DNA of 64,000 nucleotides from Pyronema omphalodes (lineage: Eukaryota > Ascomycota > Pezizomycetes > Pezizales > Pyronemataceae), in the NCBI GenBank assembly GCA_024516155.1, contig JAJJXM010000003.1:248001-312000 (forward strand), read 5' to 3'. Below are positions 32,362-43,658 of this stretch, in pieces (positions within the stretch are counted from its first letter, which is position 1; each line of letters starts with the position of its first letter). The translations under genes and the position numbers were made by a program. Under the pieces are notes generated by a model. That model was not told the DNA's origin, did no database searches, and was given only the letters and a program-made list of their open reading frames with translations.

Positions 32362-35088
32362 AGGACTGGTTTGCTAAGGGTATATGGATATGGCTGCTTT
32401 GGCGTTGGAAGGATATGGGATTTAAGAAATGGGTATGGGAAAGAAACAAAGGGATATCGGAATGAACGTGGAGGATACTAGTGGACTTGTGGGATGGGAT
32501 ATGCATGACAGGTTAATTATTGTGAATACGGGATAATAGATACGGAATGGCATAGGAATTGAGATGGGTTGTGACAGTGGATATGTATTGTGAAAATAGG
32601 GTCAAGTTCAGCGGGATTGGAGGTGGGCGGGGTTAAAAATTGTTGGATTTTGAATGGTATTGTAAATACATACTAGATTCGAAGAAGACATGAATTGTCT
32701 TCGAAAAATATCAATTGATTATTTATTTTTCGGGTTATTCCGCCAAAAGCTCCAAGTGTGCGACTGATTTCAAATTTCAACTTTTCTGTCATATAGTTGA
32801 CTTCATAACCTATGGATATGTAGAAAAAATTGGGAATTTGGGAGGACAATAGGAACCGCAGCCCCGCCGGTTTCCTGCAGTAAAGCCTCCCAACTACATA
32901 TTCCACAATGCAAAAAAGCAAATCAATCTTATGATCTATCTGCATACACACAGCACCGCATATCACCGCACATCACCAACCCTGCGGATCAAAAAATCTA
33001 TGTACGTCATACATTCCGCAGCCTAACCCCCGTCTACATAGTAATCCGAACCAGGTATGCGGGGTATCATCCGAAGGTTGCATAGCCCGCGACTTTCACA
33101 CGCGTACAGCATATGTCATGTCATGTCAAAACCCGTGTCGTTTGGAAACGCCTTGTGGCTGTGTACATATCCCACCATACATACGTCGTTGACTTGCGTC
33201 ATGCGCCACGCCAAGGAAATTGCGACGGAGGGGCTCCGTTTGGATATGAGTGAGATCTGATGATCCAAGTATAGGGCACCGAGGCTTTCGAGAAATAAGG
33301 TGTCTGAGTACTCTTTCATGTCTGTTACTAGCTGATAAAATTTGGCTTATCATACGCTGGATGAAACTTGGAAGGTCCATGTAGGACTACCGACTGCAAT
33401 ATTCGTCCGTTATTACCTCAGGTCTTCTCCCCTCATTCCTGCCTTCTACTTCGCCTTCAAATCCGCCTGACTCTTCCATAGCCGTTGATGCCTTCAGGAA
33501 TTTTAATCATCATTGGTTCAAACATCCCCTCAAAGGTTTATCTAGGACAGACTTCTGAAATATTCGTGCCTTGTGACTTAAAGCCTTCTGTTCTCAGATC
33601 ATCTCGCCTTTTACTTCGCCTTCAAATTCGCTCCCCATTGTGTCTGCCTGAATACGCCTATTCCCGTAGCCTACAGACTTTCTATAATTAAGCTCACTGC
33701 CTTCTTTGATACAGCATAAACTTTCGTCTCTGAATACACATTCAGAACAAAGGGCATAACACTCACATCCGTAGCCCCAAGCCTTATGCTCCAAACCATA
33801 AGCTCACGATCCACTACAACTCCTTCTTCTCTCTTCATATGTGCGCAAACTTCAGCTTTAAATTATTCCTTAACAACTCCCTTACCTGCACCCTCGTCGG
33901 CAATGCATCAATCTTCGTCGCTTTCTCTAGCTGAAACTCTATGATGAAAAAACCGCAAAAACCTCCGCATATTAAGAAACCCATTAATTATAAGTCCTAT
34001 ATCCGACGGATTCTTAAAAGTAAGATAATTCATCGGTGATGAAGTAATGGATGTTCAGAAGTAACTACAATGCTTCCCCTAAATAGTGGATGCCGGATAT
34101 TTAGAGGAAGATTACGGGATATAGGTCCTCAATTGTAGATTAAGGCATTGGAAATATAGCTATTTCTATGATAGTAATATCCCCAGAGATAAGTACAATC
34201 AAGAAAAGAATCATACAATTCACCTGTATCTAGCACCAGAACAGTGGTATTAGAAAGTCAGTGTGCCCATTTCATTCTTATCGGTCTCTGGAGTAGTGAG
34301 ATTTGATTGGAGGCAATCAAATTTTCCCCGGATTTTCTAAACTATTCGCAGAATTGTCTTTTGATTTCAGAAATCAAATGGAGAGTTATGGAGCTGACGC
34401 CAGATTACGAAATAGTTCCAATCTAGGTCTACCTACCGTAAATTTTCTTTCTATGATGAGATGGGATATCGGCTCCAAAGTTTTAGGGCTTCTGGATATG
34501 TTTTGTGGTCGTGGACTTTGAAAGACTTGGCCTGGTTGCAATCTGGGGTGGTGAACGGTACTGTAAATTACAATTGATGGTAACGGCGATAAGCTTGAAG
34601 ATTGAGTTTTGGACTCTCTACAAACTCGATATAGACACCTTTTTAGTGAAGGGGAGTAGAGTAAACATTCAGGACTACAATGGTAAGCTAGAACAGCTCG
34701 GAAGCTTCACAGACACGGGTTGTAAGCAAAATGTCACGCCGATCTCCCGCGTGCGATCGTGGCTTTGGCATCGCGAACGCGTCTCTTTGTTCTTCCAAGC
34801 TTAATTCCGTATCCTGATCCTACCTATCTTTTGCGAGTTTCAATGAGCGGCTTTATCACAAAATCTTTGGATTTCCATGATTCGACAGTCAAAATAGAAA
34901 CTTTTGTTGTCTACAATTACTTGCGACCCTAATTTGCGTCACGCGTTCAGTCATCGGTAGCGCGTTCACGTGTCTGTCGCGTCACTCCAGAGCTTCCTTT
35001 CCCTGTATTCTCGGATCAATCGCCACCCGTCACTTTTGCGTCACTTCTGCTCGATCCTTTCGACAATCCTTTTCCGACCATCGCGATC
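32362..35088. other. Intergenic region
   Basis: No convincing gene is seen in about 2.7 kb. Two similar 25-bp pyrimidine-rich words (ACTTCGCCTTCAAAT core) occur at about 33448 and 33612. Frames at 34303-34521 and 34505-34804 (+) are protein-like only by chance composition. The right 160 bp carry the REV1 promoter elements. Confidence 0.55.
34936..35044 (+). promoter_or_regulatory. REV1 promoter cluster: GCGTCAC repeats, MCB, E-box
   Basis: GCGTCAC occurs at 34936-34942, 34979-34985 and 35038-35044, and CCGTCAC at 35027-35033, all in the same orientation. ACGCGT, the MluI cell-cycle box bound by MBF in yeasts, lies at 34941-34946, and the palindrome CACGTG at 34967-34972. The cluster sits 45-153 bp before the REV1 ATG. 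CGTCA is also a half-site of bZIP/CREB-type factors. The pattern suggests S-phase and/or stress control, by analogy only. Confidence 0.45.
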
Positions 35089-38000
35089 ATGCCGCCGAGT
35101 ACTCGACGAAAGGCCCAGGACCCCGCCGAGACCTACGCTGCCTCCAAGATCGGAGACATCGGAACCTTTAAGGCGAACAAGAGACAGAAGCTACAGAACC
35201 AAAATGCGGAGCTTCAAGAGCATGGATCGGACATTCCGCCAATATTTAAAGGATATACGATAACCTCGCTCGGCCGTACAAATCCGGATGCCAACAAGCT
35301 ACGAGAGATGGTCGTGCTACATGGTGGGACATGGAAAGAGGAAAAAGACGGAGGAACTATTATTGTTACGACACATGTGCCACCTAAAAAGAGAGATGAA
35401 TGGAGGAATAGGAAAATGGTGACGCCTGAATGGGTTTTGGAATCTATAAACAGGGGAAAGGTTGAGGACTGGACGGAATATAGGGTTGGTGGAGCGGGAG
35501 ATAGCCAGGCAACGCTTTCATTTGGAGGAAGTATGGGGCTGAAGGACATGTCTTCTTCGAGATCAAAAAATGAAACGCCATACAAATCAGGATTCAAGAA
35601 CCAAGTGAAAGAGACACCGGAAATAGGGAAGTCATCAAATTTGCAAGTGGAAATTCTGCCATCGGATGATGAAGACGGTAAAATGAACCAGAGTGAAAAC
35701 ATGAGAAGAAGGAACCTTAGGACACTGCCCAAAGACGATACCCGTAGCCCAGCATCATCAAATGAGACGAGAAGGGCCAGTGCTAGAACAAACGCAAAAG
35801 TATCCGGTAATACGGTATGAATTATCCGTTTACTGTATGCCATAACTAACAATTATTAGAAATATGAAACGCCACGAATGTCTATTGAGAAAAAACAACC
35901 CAGGACGCAAAAGACTAAAGTCAAAAAGAGCAAGAAATTCTATAACGTAGAGTGCGTTATTGGGGTAAAACCGGATCCCGATAATGAGAATGCTCGCCTC
36001 ATTCATGTCAGATGGGAAGGTTATCCGGACTCAGATAAGTACTGGGAACCGGAAGAAAACCTGAGAGAAGATATGAAACCTGGTGCGCTCGATGAAATGA
36101 TTCGAGAGTACGAGGAGAGGGAACGCAGGAAAGCATTAGCCACTAAAACGCCAAGCGCAAGACAAACTGCTGCGAAAACGAACGAATCAATAGTTAGAAC
36201 AAGTTTCAACGGCAACAGACACAAAAGTCGGCTTTCCGAAGTTGCAGATTCTACCGAGAAACCTAACCATTATGATATCGAAGTTGCGGATTCTACAGAA
36301 AAAACAGCTCTTCCGGCCGGCTTCAGTTTTATCTACGGTGAAAGTTTTTCAACTGTCCATTTTTCTCAAGAACCACAAGAGGATAATGATTGTTAGTTTT
36401 CCCCATTTACCTCAATTTTACCAATGTCTAATAAGATATTACACAGTTGAGGATACACCCATTGCAAAGCAGACGAAGCCTGCTGCATTGGATAGTAGCA
36501 TAATAAAGGAGTCGGTTTACGGTACTGATAACATCATATCGAGCCCAATTCCTGGGGAGGCACCTGGATTGCCCAGTTCTCAATTATATACCCAAGATTT
36601 AATCGATGCACAGCTTCAGTCTCGTCAATTATCCCAAGTTTCGAAGCAAGAATCAATTCACGGCACTCCTAGTCCCTTCTCAAGCCCAGTACCTACGAAA
36701 TCCAGGTTTCCATCCTATCAAAATTCGGGCCGAGCACACCGTAATGATTCGACTGGGCAACAACTACTGGCGGAAGAAGACATCGAGCCATCATCTGCAC
36801 AGAAGCAACTAGACAGAGAATATGAAGATATTGAACCGCCTTCTGCACAGAAACAACCAGATAATGACCATGAGGAGATTGAAGACGAAGATATTGAAGA
36901 CAGTTCCCAAGTCACACCTCGCCCTCGCCAAATCCAATCCAGTCCTGCGCCAGAAAGATCAATTCAGATGACGCCATTCCGATTCACCTCGGCCTCCAAG
37001 ACTGCTGGTGCGGATATCGCGTCTGATGCACTAGATGCAGATTGGCTCGACGAATCATTCCAGGAGGATGCACAGCTAATCAAGACACCCTACGTTCCAA
37101 CCGCAAGTCGTTTCGTCGAGCGGAAAAGGCAATCGCCGAATATTCCATCGCCGATACTGGAATCCGAAGCATTCGACGATGATGCGCAATTAATCAATAC
37201 GCCATATATCACAGGTGCAAATAAATTTGTGGATAGGAAACGTCCTTCACCAATACCAGAGTCGCCGATACAGACGGCGAAGAAAGTCAAATACGAAAAT
37301 TCTAACTTGAAGGACCTGATAGAGGAGCCTACTGGAGCTGGCAATGAAGGTTTTAATTATCAAGAGACTGGTTTATTTGATGATGATTTTGTCCCTCATT
37401 CAGCACAACCACAAATTCACAGCAGCAATCCCCGACAATCCTCGACTCCACCCCGAAGATTCGACACACACTCTTCTACACCCTCGAAAGAACCTACCCC
37501 CGAGTCCCCCGTTGTCTCCTATCCCGAAGCTGCCCAAGTGCGCATGCGTAACGCCCGTACTCCTGAAGAATTCAACCAAGCCCTCCTCACCATTACCGCG
37601 GCTCGCGACCGCTGCTGTCTAAACCCTAATTTCCTTACCCACTTCTTTACATCCTCCCGGTTGCACCACTTATCCACCTGGAAACTTTCTCTCCGACAAT
37701 CCGTCGCCGCAGCACTCGCATCCCACCCCTCTCAACGGAACCTCCGTCCTCGAAAAACCCGCTATATTTTCCACATTGATTTCGACTCGTTCTTCTGTTC
37801 TGTATCCTTATTATCCCATCCAGAACTCAAGGGGAAACCAGTAGCAGTCTGTCACGGATCTTCAAAACATAGCACTACCTCTGAGATTGCATCGTGTAAT
37901 TATATTGCCAGAGAAAAAGGTGTCAAAAATGGAATGTGGCTAGAGCAAGCCAGGAAACTTTGTCCCTCCTTAGTAACCCTACCGTATGATTTTGAGGCTT

Positions 38001-40138
38001 ATAAAGAGGCTAGTAGAATATTTTATGAAGTTGTTTTGGGAGTTGGGCCGGAAAGAATTCAGGCTGTGTCGGTGGATGAGGTTTTGGTGGATTGTTCAAA
38101 TTTGATATGTGATCACTATTCTGATATTGCAGTACGGGAAGCAAAGGTTATGGAATTGGCGGAGAAGATAAGAGATGAAGTTAGGGAAAGAACGAGATGT
38201 GAAGTCTCGGTGGGGGTGGGAACAAATGTTTTGCTGGCTAGGGTGGCTCTTAGGAAAGCAAAACCGGCGGGGCAGGCGATAGTTACGGAGGCTACATCGA
38301 GAGAGGTGATGGGCACACTGAGTATTCGTGATCTTCCGGGGATTGGGAAGAAGATTGCGGAGGGGTTTTTGCAGCGCTGGGGATCTTCTACGGTGGCGGA
38401 TATAAGGAAGCTTTCAAGAGAGGAACTGCAGCGCCAGCTAGGAGGGAAAACTGGACAGAAGGTCTATGATATGTGCCGAGGAATTGACACTACTGAAGTT
38501 GGAGAGGCGGAAGTAGCCCGAGAATCTCTATCGGTGGCTGTGAATTGGGGTGTGAGGTTTTATAAGAAGGAACAGTTCGTCAATTTTCTCGGCAGATTAG
38601 CGGATTATGTGGAAGAGAAGCTGAGGCTGGAGGGATTGAAAGGTCATAAACTTACTTTCAGCATAGCAAAGAGAGCAGAGGGACAACCGTTTGAAACGAC
38701 GAAATTCCTAGGGTGCGGGAAATGCGATATGATATCGAAAACGGAGAAGTTTGTGGAGTCGACCAATAGTGCTAAGGCTATTTTGAAGGCATGCTTGGGG
38801 ATTTATAACAGATTGACGATACGGGTGGGGGATATAAGGGGCCTTACGATTCAAATGACAGAGCTAGAAGAAGATACGGGGAAGAGTAAACAGCAGACGC
38901 TGCAGTTTGGTAGGGTTCCAAAGTTAGAGAAGATATCTCCCAAGCCCAAGCCCAAGAACCCGCCAAATACACCCCCCTCTGCACAACCTCAGAAGGCTTT
39001 TCCAAAGTCGGCATCATCCCCTAAAACTGTCGTCCTATCGCGAAAAGGAAAAGAAAAGGCCACCTCTCACACCCCCTCAAACCTCTCCTCACCAGCAGTC
39101 TCCCACCATGACGAGAACCTTATCAATTCTCCCACTGGAGACACTCGGCATTGGCCACTCAAACATTCATCCTCCGGTAGTCCCCAAAACCGACTCGACA
39201 ACATCGACTTCTCAAATCCAGCAGTAAAAGAGTTTCTCGTATCCCCCACTAGAACCAACCGCTATACCCACCCCTCCAATTTCAAATCTCCCCAAAAAGG
39301 CGGTATTTCGGGGAATAAAACTGGAACCTCCAGCAAAGGCCATCTCTTCACAACCCTGCAAAAAACACCACTCAAGCGAACTACAGCAGAACCAGTCGAA
39401 GACGATGAAGATCCATTCGTCGCGTTCACCCCCAACCAGATCCCCTCTTCAGCCCAGCCCATCTTCGGTACTCCCATTTCCCCACGTACCCGCGCTTCTA
39501 TTCTCGCTGCAGCCGCTACCCAAGTCCCCTTCGAACCACCAGCAGAAGTTGAACCTCCACCCATCATCCCACGTTTCCGTGATGCATCCGGCAAGGATAT
39601 CACAGACTGGCTTTTCCTTCCTCTCTCTGAAGGTGGTGCAGGTTTAGATAAAGAGATTTTCTTGTTGCATACTAGATCTGAACAAGAACATGAGGTGAAG
39701 AAGCTTCTTAAGGGAAAGAAGGAGACTGAGGAACGTGCTGCTGCTGCGGCTAGGGAAGCGGAAAGGGCTGCTGCTACGCGGCAAAATGTAGATAGGGTGA
39801 GAGAGGGTGATGCGAGGAATTGGAGAAGGAAAGGAGAGCTGTGGTTAAGTATTGGAAAACCAGTGAAGAAGGAGCATATGCATAGTGTCAATATGGCGGT
39901 GGCGAGATGGGCGAAGCAAGTTGAGCAGCCGATTACTAGGGAGGATAGGGAGGAGGTGATGGAGTTTTTAAAGGGCTTGGTGGAGGAGGAGGAGATTGAT
40001 AGGGCGGGAGTCTTTTTGAGGTTTTTGAAGGGGCTGGCAAGGGATATGCCCGAATGGAGATGGTTGGCGGATGTTTGTGAACGGACGGTCAAGGAGACAG
40101 CGAGAAAAAAGCTGGGTTGGGAGAATGTCGTGTTTTAA
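35089..40138 (+). CDS. REV1: REV1 translesion polymerase with internal chromodomain
   Basis: Exons are 35089-35814, 35860-36391 and 36447-40138 (1,649 residues). Introns are 45 and 55 bp; the first has an AACTAAC branch site, and phases close. Domain order: BRCT (about 48-130, FKGYTITSLGR...PEWVLESI); chromodomain (about 268-325, FYNVE...HVRWEGYPDSDKYWEPEENL); a long disordered acidic region with internal repeats (about 330-780); Y-family polymerase (about 855-1230) with metal-binding IDFDSFF (Asp864, Asp866) and SVDE (Asp963, Glu964), CNYIAREKGVKNGMW, helix-hairpin IRDLPGIGKKIAEGF and little-finger segment; then a linker with QQTLQFG and the C-terminal helical domain (about 1560-1649) ending WENVVF. 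REV1 is a dCMP transferase and scaffold for translesion synthesis at stalled forks. Budding-yeast REV1 has 985 residues, so this one is unusually long; a chromodomain is not part of the standard architecture I know. Confidence 0.93.
35935..36110 (+). other. Chromodomain-coding segment in REV1 exon 2
   Basis: The segment encodes about residues 268-325. The three cage aromatics expected from HP1/Polycomb-type domains are present: Tyr270 (YNVE), Trp294 (VRWEGY) and Tyr297. The signature GYPDSDKYWEPEENL ends the beta-sheet part, and a charged C-terminal helix (MIREYEERERRKAL) follows. A Lys-rich stretch (KVKKSKK) precedes it. Histone-binding is inferred from these residues, not shown. Confidence 0.9.
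37067..37290 (+). repeat. Internal 38-residue duplication in REV1
   Basis: Two copies of a 114-bp (38-residue) unit lie in the linker: DAQLIKTPYVPTASRFVERK and DAQLINTPYITGANKFVDRK, each followed by an RPSP/RQSP...P motif. Other short repeats in the linker are EVADSTEK (two copies) and EDIEPxSAQKQ (two copies). They may be docking motifs, as conserved TPY and basic residues alternate with acidic stretches. Confidence 0.75.
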
Positions 40139-40535
40139 GATTTTGTGAAGGATTTTTGGGGGCCTTAATTTGGTTATCAGGCCGAAACGTTAAGACGTCT
40201 GGTAATTTGGCTTATTTTGTGGTATTGTTTATAAGCTAGAAGAAGTAGTCGTAATTTTATATGGGAAGCCCCGAATGATTATTCATGCACCCCAGATGCG
40301 TTGCACACACGTTACGTCATACATCCTGACACGCCCTCACAGCCGCCCGCTCCACATGCAGCCCGACTAACCCCACCACCTTCCACAGGAAGAAAAGACC
40401 TACAACAACATTGCCGACATTTCTAACATTCCCAACATTCCAATGCCTCGCATTCTTTCACGACCCGTTTGTCACCATAAACCCCACTGAGTTCTCAATA
40501 AGTTTTGTCTTTTGCTATTGCTTTACGCCGTTAAC
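40139..40535. other. REV1-GT71 intergenic region
   Basis: A compact 397-bp spacer between two plus-strand genes. The second half is C/T-rich, as expected for a fungal core promoter and leader. No TATA box is evident. Confidence 0.6.
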
Positions 40536-41963
40536 ATGCCGCGCTTCCCAGGCGCCCGTTTTCTCGCCTCCGCTGTTTGCCTTACCATATGTTTTACTAT
40601 TTATTGCCTCCGCTTCGTTCCCTACCAAGTCGCGCACACTCCCGGCCCCCAAATTCCAGAATCAACAGCCTTACCATCACTCTCTCCCGAACACTTGAGA
40701 ATCAAGAAATTCTGGACAAAATGGTCAACGCATATCCACAACGCTCGGCCTCTCCTGCCACCGTTGGAGCGTATAGGCACCGCACCTAATACCATGATAC
40801 GTCCAGGGTTCTCCAAAAACCGAGAACCAGGAAGCAGCTATCTCTTTCTATCCGAAGCCAACATCACATCACTCAGCAAACAGCATAAATCGCTTCTCAA
40901 GAAGCTCCAACATTCCGATCCTCCTCTATCCGCTTCAGCACGCGAGCTCTATGATGGTACTGGGATAGTAATGGTAATTGGGGGTGAGTATACTAGCGCC
41001 GCGCTAACGACTCTTCGGATGCTACGACGAACCGGATGCACATTACCCGTAGAAGCGTTTATTGGCACTCGATCCGAATACGAAAATATCATTTGCGAGA
41101 CCGTATTACCAATCTTAGGGGCGACTTGTGTGGTTTTGCCGACGATGTTAGCTCCGCCTTTGAGTCCTGATGTGAAGCACTATCAGTTGAAGGTTTTGGC
41201 TATGGTGTTTTCGAGGTTTCGGAAGGTGCTGTATTTGGACTCGGATTCTATACCGCTAAGAGATCCAACGAGCTTATTTAAGGAAAAGGTATTTGAGAGA
41301 ACTGGTTTGGTGGTTTGGCCGGACTTCTGGAAGGCCACGGAAGACCCGGTGTTTTATCGAATTGCGGGGATGGACGGGATGCCGGATGGACTACCGGCTT
41401 CAAGTTCGGAGGCGGGTCAGTTATTGTTGGATAAGAAACGTCATCTTGAGACGTTACTGTTGGCGGCGTATTATAATATCTATGGGCCGGGATGGTATTA
41501 TGAGTTGCTTTCACAGGGGGCTATTGGAGCGGGAGATAAAGAAACTTTCTTGGCTGCGGCGGTGGTGTTGGGAAAGAAATGGTATAGGGTTGAAAAGGGA
41601 GTTGAGTTCGTCGGATATACTCAGGTTAGTGGGAGGTTTAAGGGTGGGGGAATGGTACAGTTTTGGCCAGGCACTGAAGATAGGCCTGCGTTTTTGCATG
41701 CGAATACCCCGAAAATGAATGCGGGGCATTTGGTGGACGAGGGGGATTTAGTGGACCAGGGACATCGGGTTAGATTGTGGGGACCTAAGGAGAAGGTGAT
41801 AAAGAAGTTTGGAGATGATATAGAGAAAATTATTTGGAATGAGCTAATTGCTACAGGATGTAGTCTGGCGGATATAGTGAAGGAGTGGAAAGACAGGCAA
41901 AGACTATGTGAAAGACTGAAGGAGCATTACCAGGCAGTTTTTGGAAAGGATAGTAAGGCATAA
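40536..41963 (+). CDS. GT71 alpha-mannosyltransferase (MNN2-like)
   Basis: A single-exon frame of 475 residues from ATG 40536. It is a type II Golgi membrane protein: short basic N-terminus, membrane anchor at about 9-28 (LASAVCLTICFTIYCLRFV), stem, then the catalytic domain. GT71 (Mannosyl_trans3) features are visible: GIVMVIGGEYTSAALTTLRMLRRTGCTLPVE, the DxD-type metal/GDP-mannose motif in VLYLDSDSIPLRDP (about 237-250), WPDFWKATEDP, and the LLSQGAIGAGDKETFLAA block typical of the MNN2 group. The expected reaction is addition of alpha-1,2-mannose branches to cell-wall mannan or galactomannan side chains, using GDP-mannose. The C-terminal 60 residues are charged and helical. The upstream in-frame TTG was not used as start because ATG 40536 puts the anchor at the usual distance. 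Confidence 0.9.
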   Translation: MPRFPGARFLASAVCLTICFTIYCLRFVPYQVAHTPGPQIPESTALPSLSPEHLRIKKFWTKWSTHIHNARPLLPPLERIGTAPNTMIRPGFSKNREPGSSYLFLSEANITSLSKQHKSLLKKLQHSDPPLSASARELYDGTGIVMVIGGEYTSAALTTLRMLRRTGCTLPVEAFIGTRSEYENIICETVLPILGATCVVLPTMLAPPLSPDVKHYQLKVLAMVFSRFRKVLYLDSDSIPLRDPTSLFKEKVFERTGLVVWPDFWKATEDPVFYRIAGMDGMPDGLPASSSEAGQLLLDKKRHLETLLLAAYYNIYGPGWYYELLSQGAIGAGDKETFLAAAVVLGKKWYRVEKGVEFVGYTQVSGRFKGGGMVQFWPGTEDRPAFLHANTPKMNAGHLVDEGDLVDQGHRVRLWGPKEKVIKKFGDDIEKIIWNELIATGCSLADIVKEWKDRQRLCERLKEHYQAVFGKDSKA

Positions 41964-43160
41964 AGATTTGGCTATATAACCAAAAATCTTTTCTTAATTG
42001 CTTTTCTTTTAGGGCTGTACGATCGATCTAGGAAACGTATATATGATAGCAATGAATACTGCATTTAATTACATTTCTTTATCACTGTAAAGCTAGGGTT
42101 GGGTCTTAACTATTAATATCCCCCGGATGCGGCGCCTTTCCCGTGTATTCTCCGATTCAATTCTGTTTCACCAACCGGAGACTAGTAAACGCTTGAAGAA
42201 CGTATCCGAAGGATTTTACCAGACAAGACAGCCCCACCAATGAAACGTATCGATACAAACGCAGCTTCGGCGACACATGTCTCAACATGTTCTCATTCAC
42301 ACATGCTATGGTATGTAGATAAATTTGGCGTGGCGCGTCTAGACTAAGACGTTGCCGAGTGTTGACATCGTATGGCGTTGGCTTCATGCAGGGCACAATT
42401 ACAAGGTGCGTCATGGGATAGGCCCGATGGGTTATTGTAACGTGACCCGATAACTGAAAGTATACCATCTCTTCTCTGTCTATCAAACAGTATTGGCAGA
42501 GACCCAGAGTTTAAGCGACACTTCACTCCAGGCCTCCAAGTACCAAGACTCAAGTACCAACAAAATCTAAAACATGTAGTTTGACTGAGCAAACATGCTG
42601 ACTGCTGCTCGGCTTGTGGCTTTGAAGTTTGACCCCACGAATAAACAATCAGTTCATCATATCTATTTCAAGATATAAGGAAATCGTTTTAGTATTACAG
42701 AAATCATTCATATACCCCCTACGTAAAAGCCATGAATGATTATTAATGCAGAAGCCATATAGTATTGTGCCTCGAAATGCTGCTTCTGGTAAGTTTTACA
42801 ATCTCGGAAACATGGCTGATCATGAATCTTGATAAACAATAGAGTTAATCGGGAGCCCTAAAAGTTTAAAAGTGCTGTTTTTGTATTTTTCCATGTGTCG
42901 CCTACGCACCGACGCTTTACAAGTGCACCGTTAAATGCACTTCTGTACCATGTATTTCTTTTTGCCCCTCGTTCCGTTACGGACAATGGCGTCTGCGCGC
43001 ATAAATACAGTCAAGGGGTACTCTAGCCTGACTTACCCGGCTATCTACTCGAATATTGGAAATTATCCAATAGGCAATACAGTAAAGAAATCAGTCAGGG
43101 CTCGGTTGCTATGTTTATTTTGCTATGGTATCACTGAAATTATAGGTTACAGCCATTTGG

Positions 43161-43448
43161 TTCTTTCGTTCACAAGCTTCACAAGCTTTGCAAACGTTAC
43201 AAAGCTAAATTTTCAGAGACATATTTGTGTGGGATGATGGTAGACACCCGCTAGTTTTCGGTGCAACTTCCTCTTGGTACGTAAGACCATGCCTAACTGC
43301 CATCACCAGAATCATAATTTACAGGTGTTTCATTCTTTCGCTCGCAAGCTTCACAAAGCTAAATTTGTAGAGACACATTCATGACAATGTGGCATAATGA
43401 TAGGCATCCGCTAATTTTTAGCGCGATTTCCCTTAGTACGTACGAACA
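43161..43448 (+). repeat. Pair of diverged ~115-125 bp direct repeats
   Basis: Copy A (about 43161-43285) and copy B (about 43333-43448) share a chain of words in the same order: TTCTTTCG, GCAAGCTTCACAA or its relative, ACAAAGCTAAATTT, AGAGACA, ATGAT-GTAG/TAGGCA, CCGCTA, TTTT-GCG/GTGCAA, TTCC and TTGGTACGTA/TTAGTACGTA. Many differences are C/T or G/A, as in RIP-mutated repeats, and there are small indels. It is probably a fragment of an old repeat family. Confidence 0.65.
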
Positions 43449-43632
43449 CGCCGAACACACGCGCACTCCGGGTGGGCGCTCCGGGTTGGCACTCCATCCC
43501 TTCATTAGTGGTCCGAATACGTCTTATCTTACCGTCGTATTCGCGACTTGATTGGCGTTTCTTGTGAATTCCGTTGGTGTCTCTATGCCTATGTCTACTA
43601 TTCTCCACTGCGGATGATCAACAATTAGTGAT

Positions 43633-43658
43633 GTAGAGGAAAGTATAAAGACCTCTAC
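43633..43658 (+). promoter_or_regulatory. TATA box framed by a 7-bp dyad
   Basis: TATAAAG (43644-43650) lies 65-71 bp before the ATG at 43715. It is framed by GTAGAGG (43633-43639) and its reverse complement CCTCTAC (43652-43658). Confidence 0.45.

Noticed and set aside
32677..32706. Short hairpin after the CaaX gene, considered as a terminator
   Set aside because: The stem is only about 7 bp and fungal mRNA 3' ends do not depend on such hairpins.
39262..40092. 276-residue frame antisense to REV1
   Set aside because: It is the shadow of the REV1 C-terminal coding sequence; Ser/Pro-rich with no recognisable domain.
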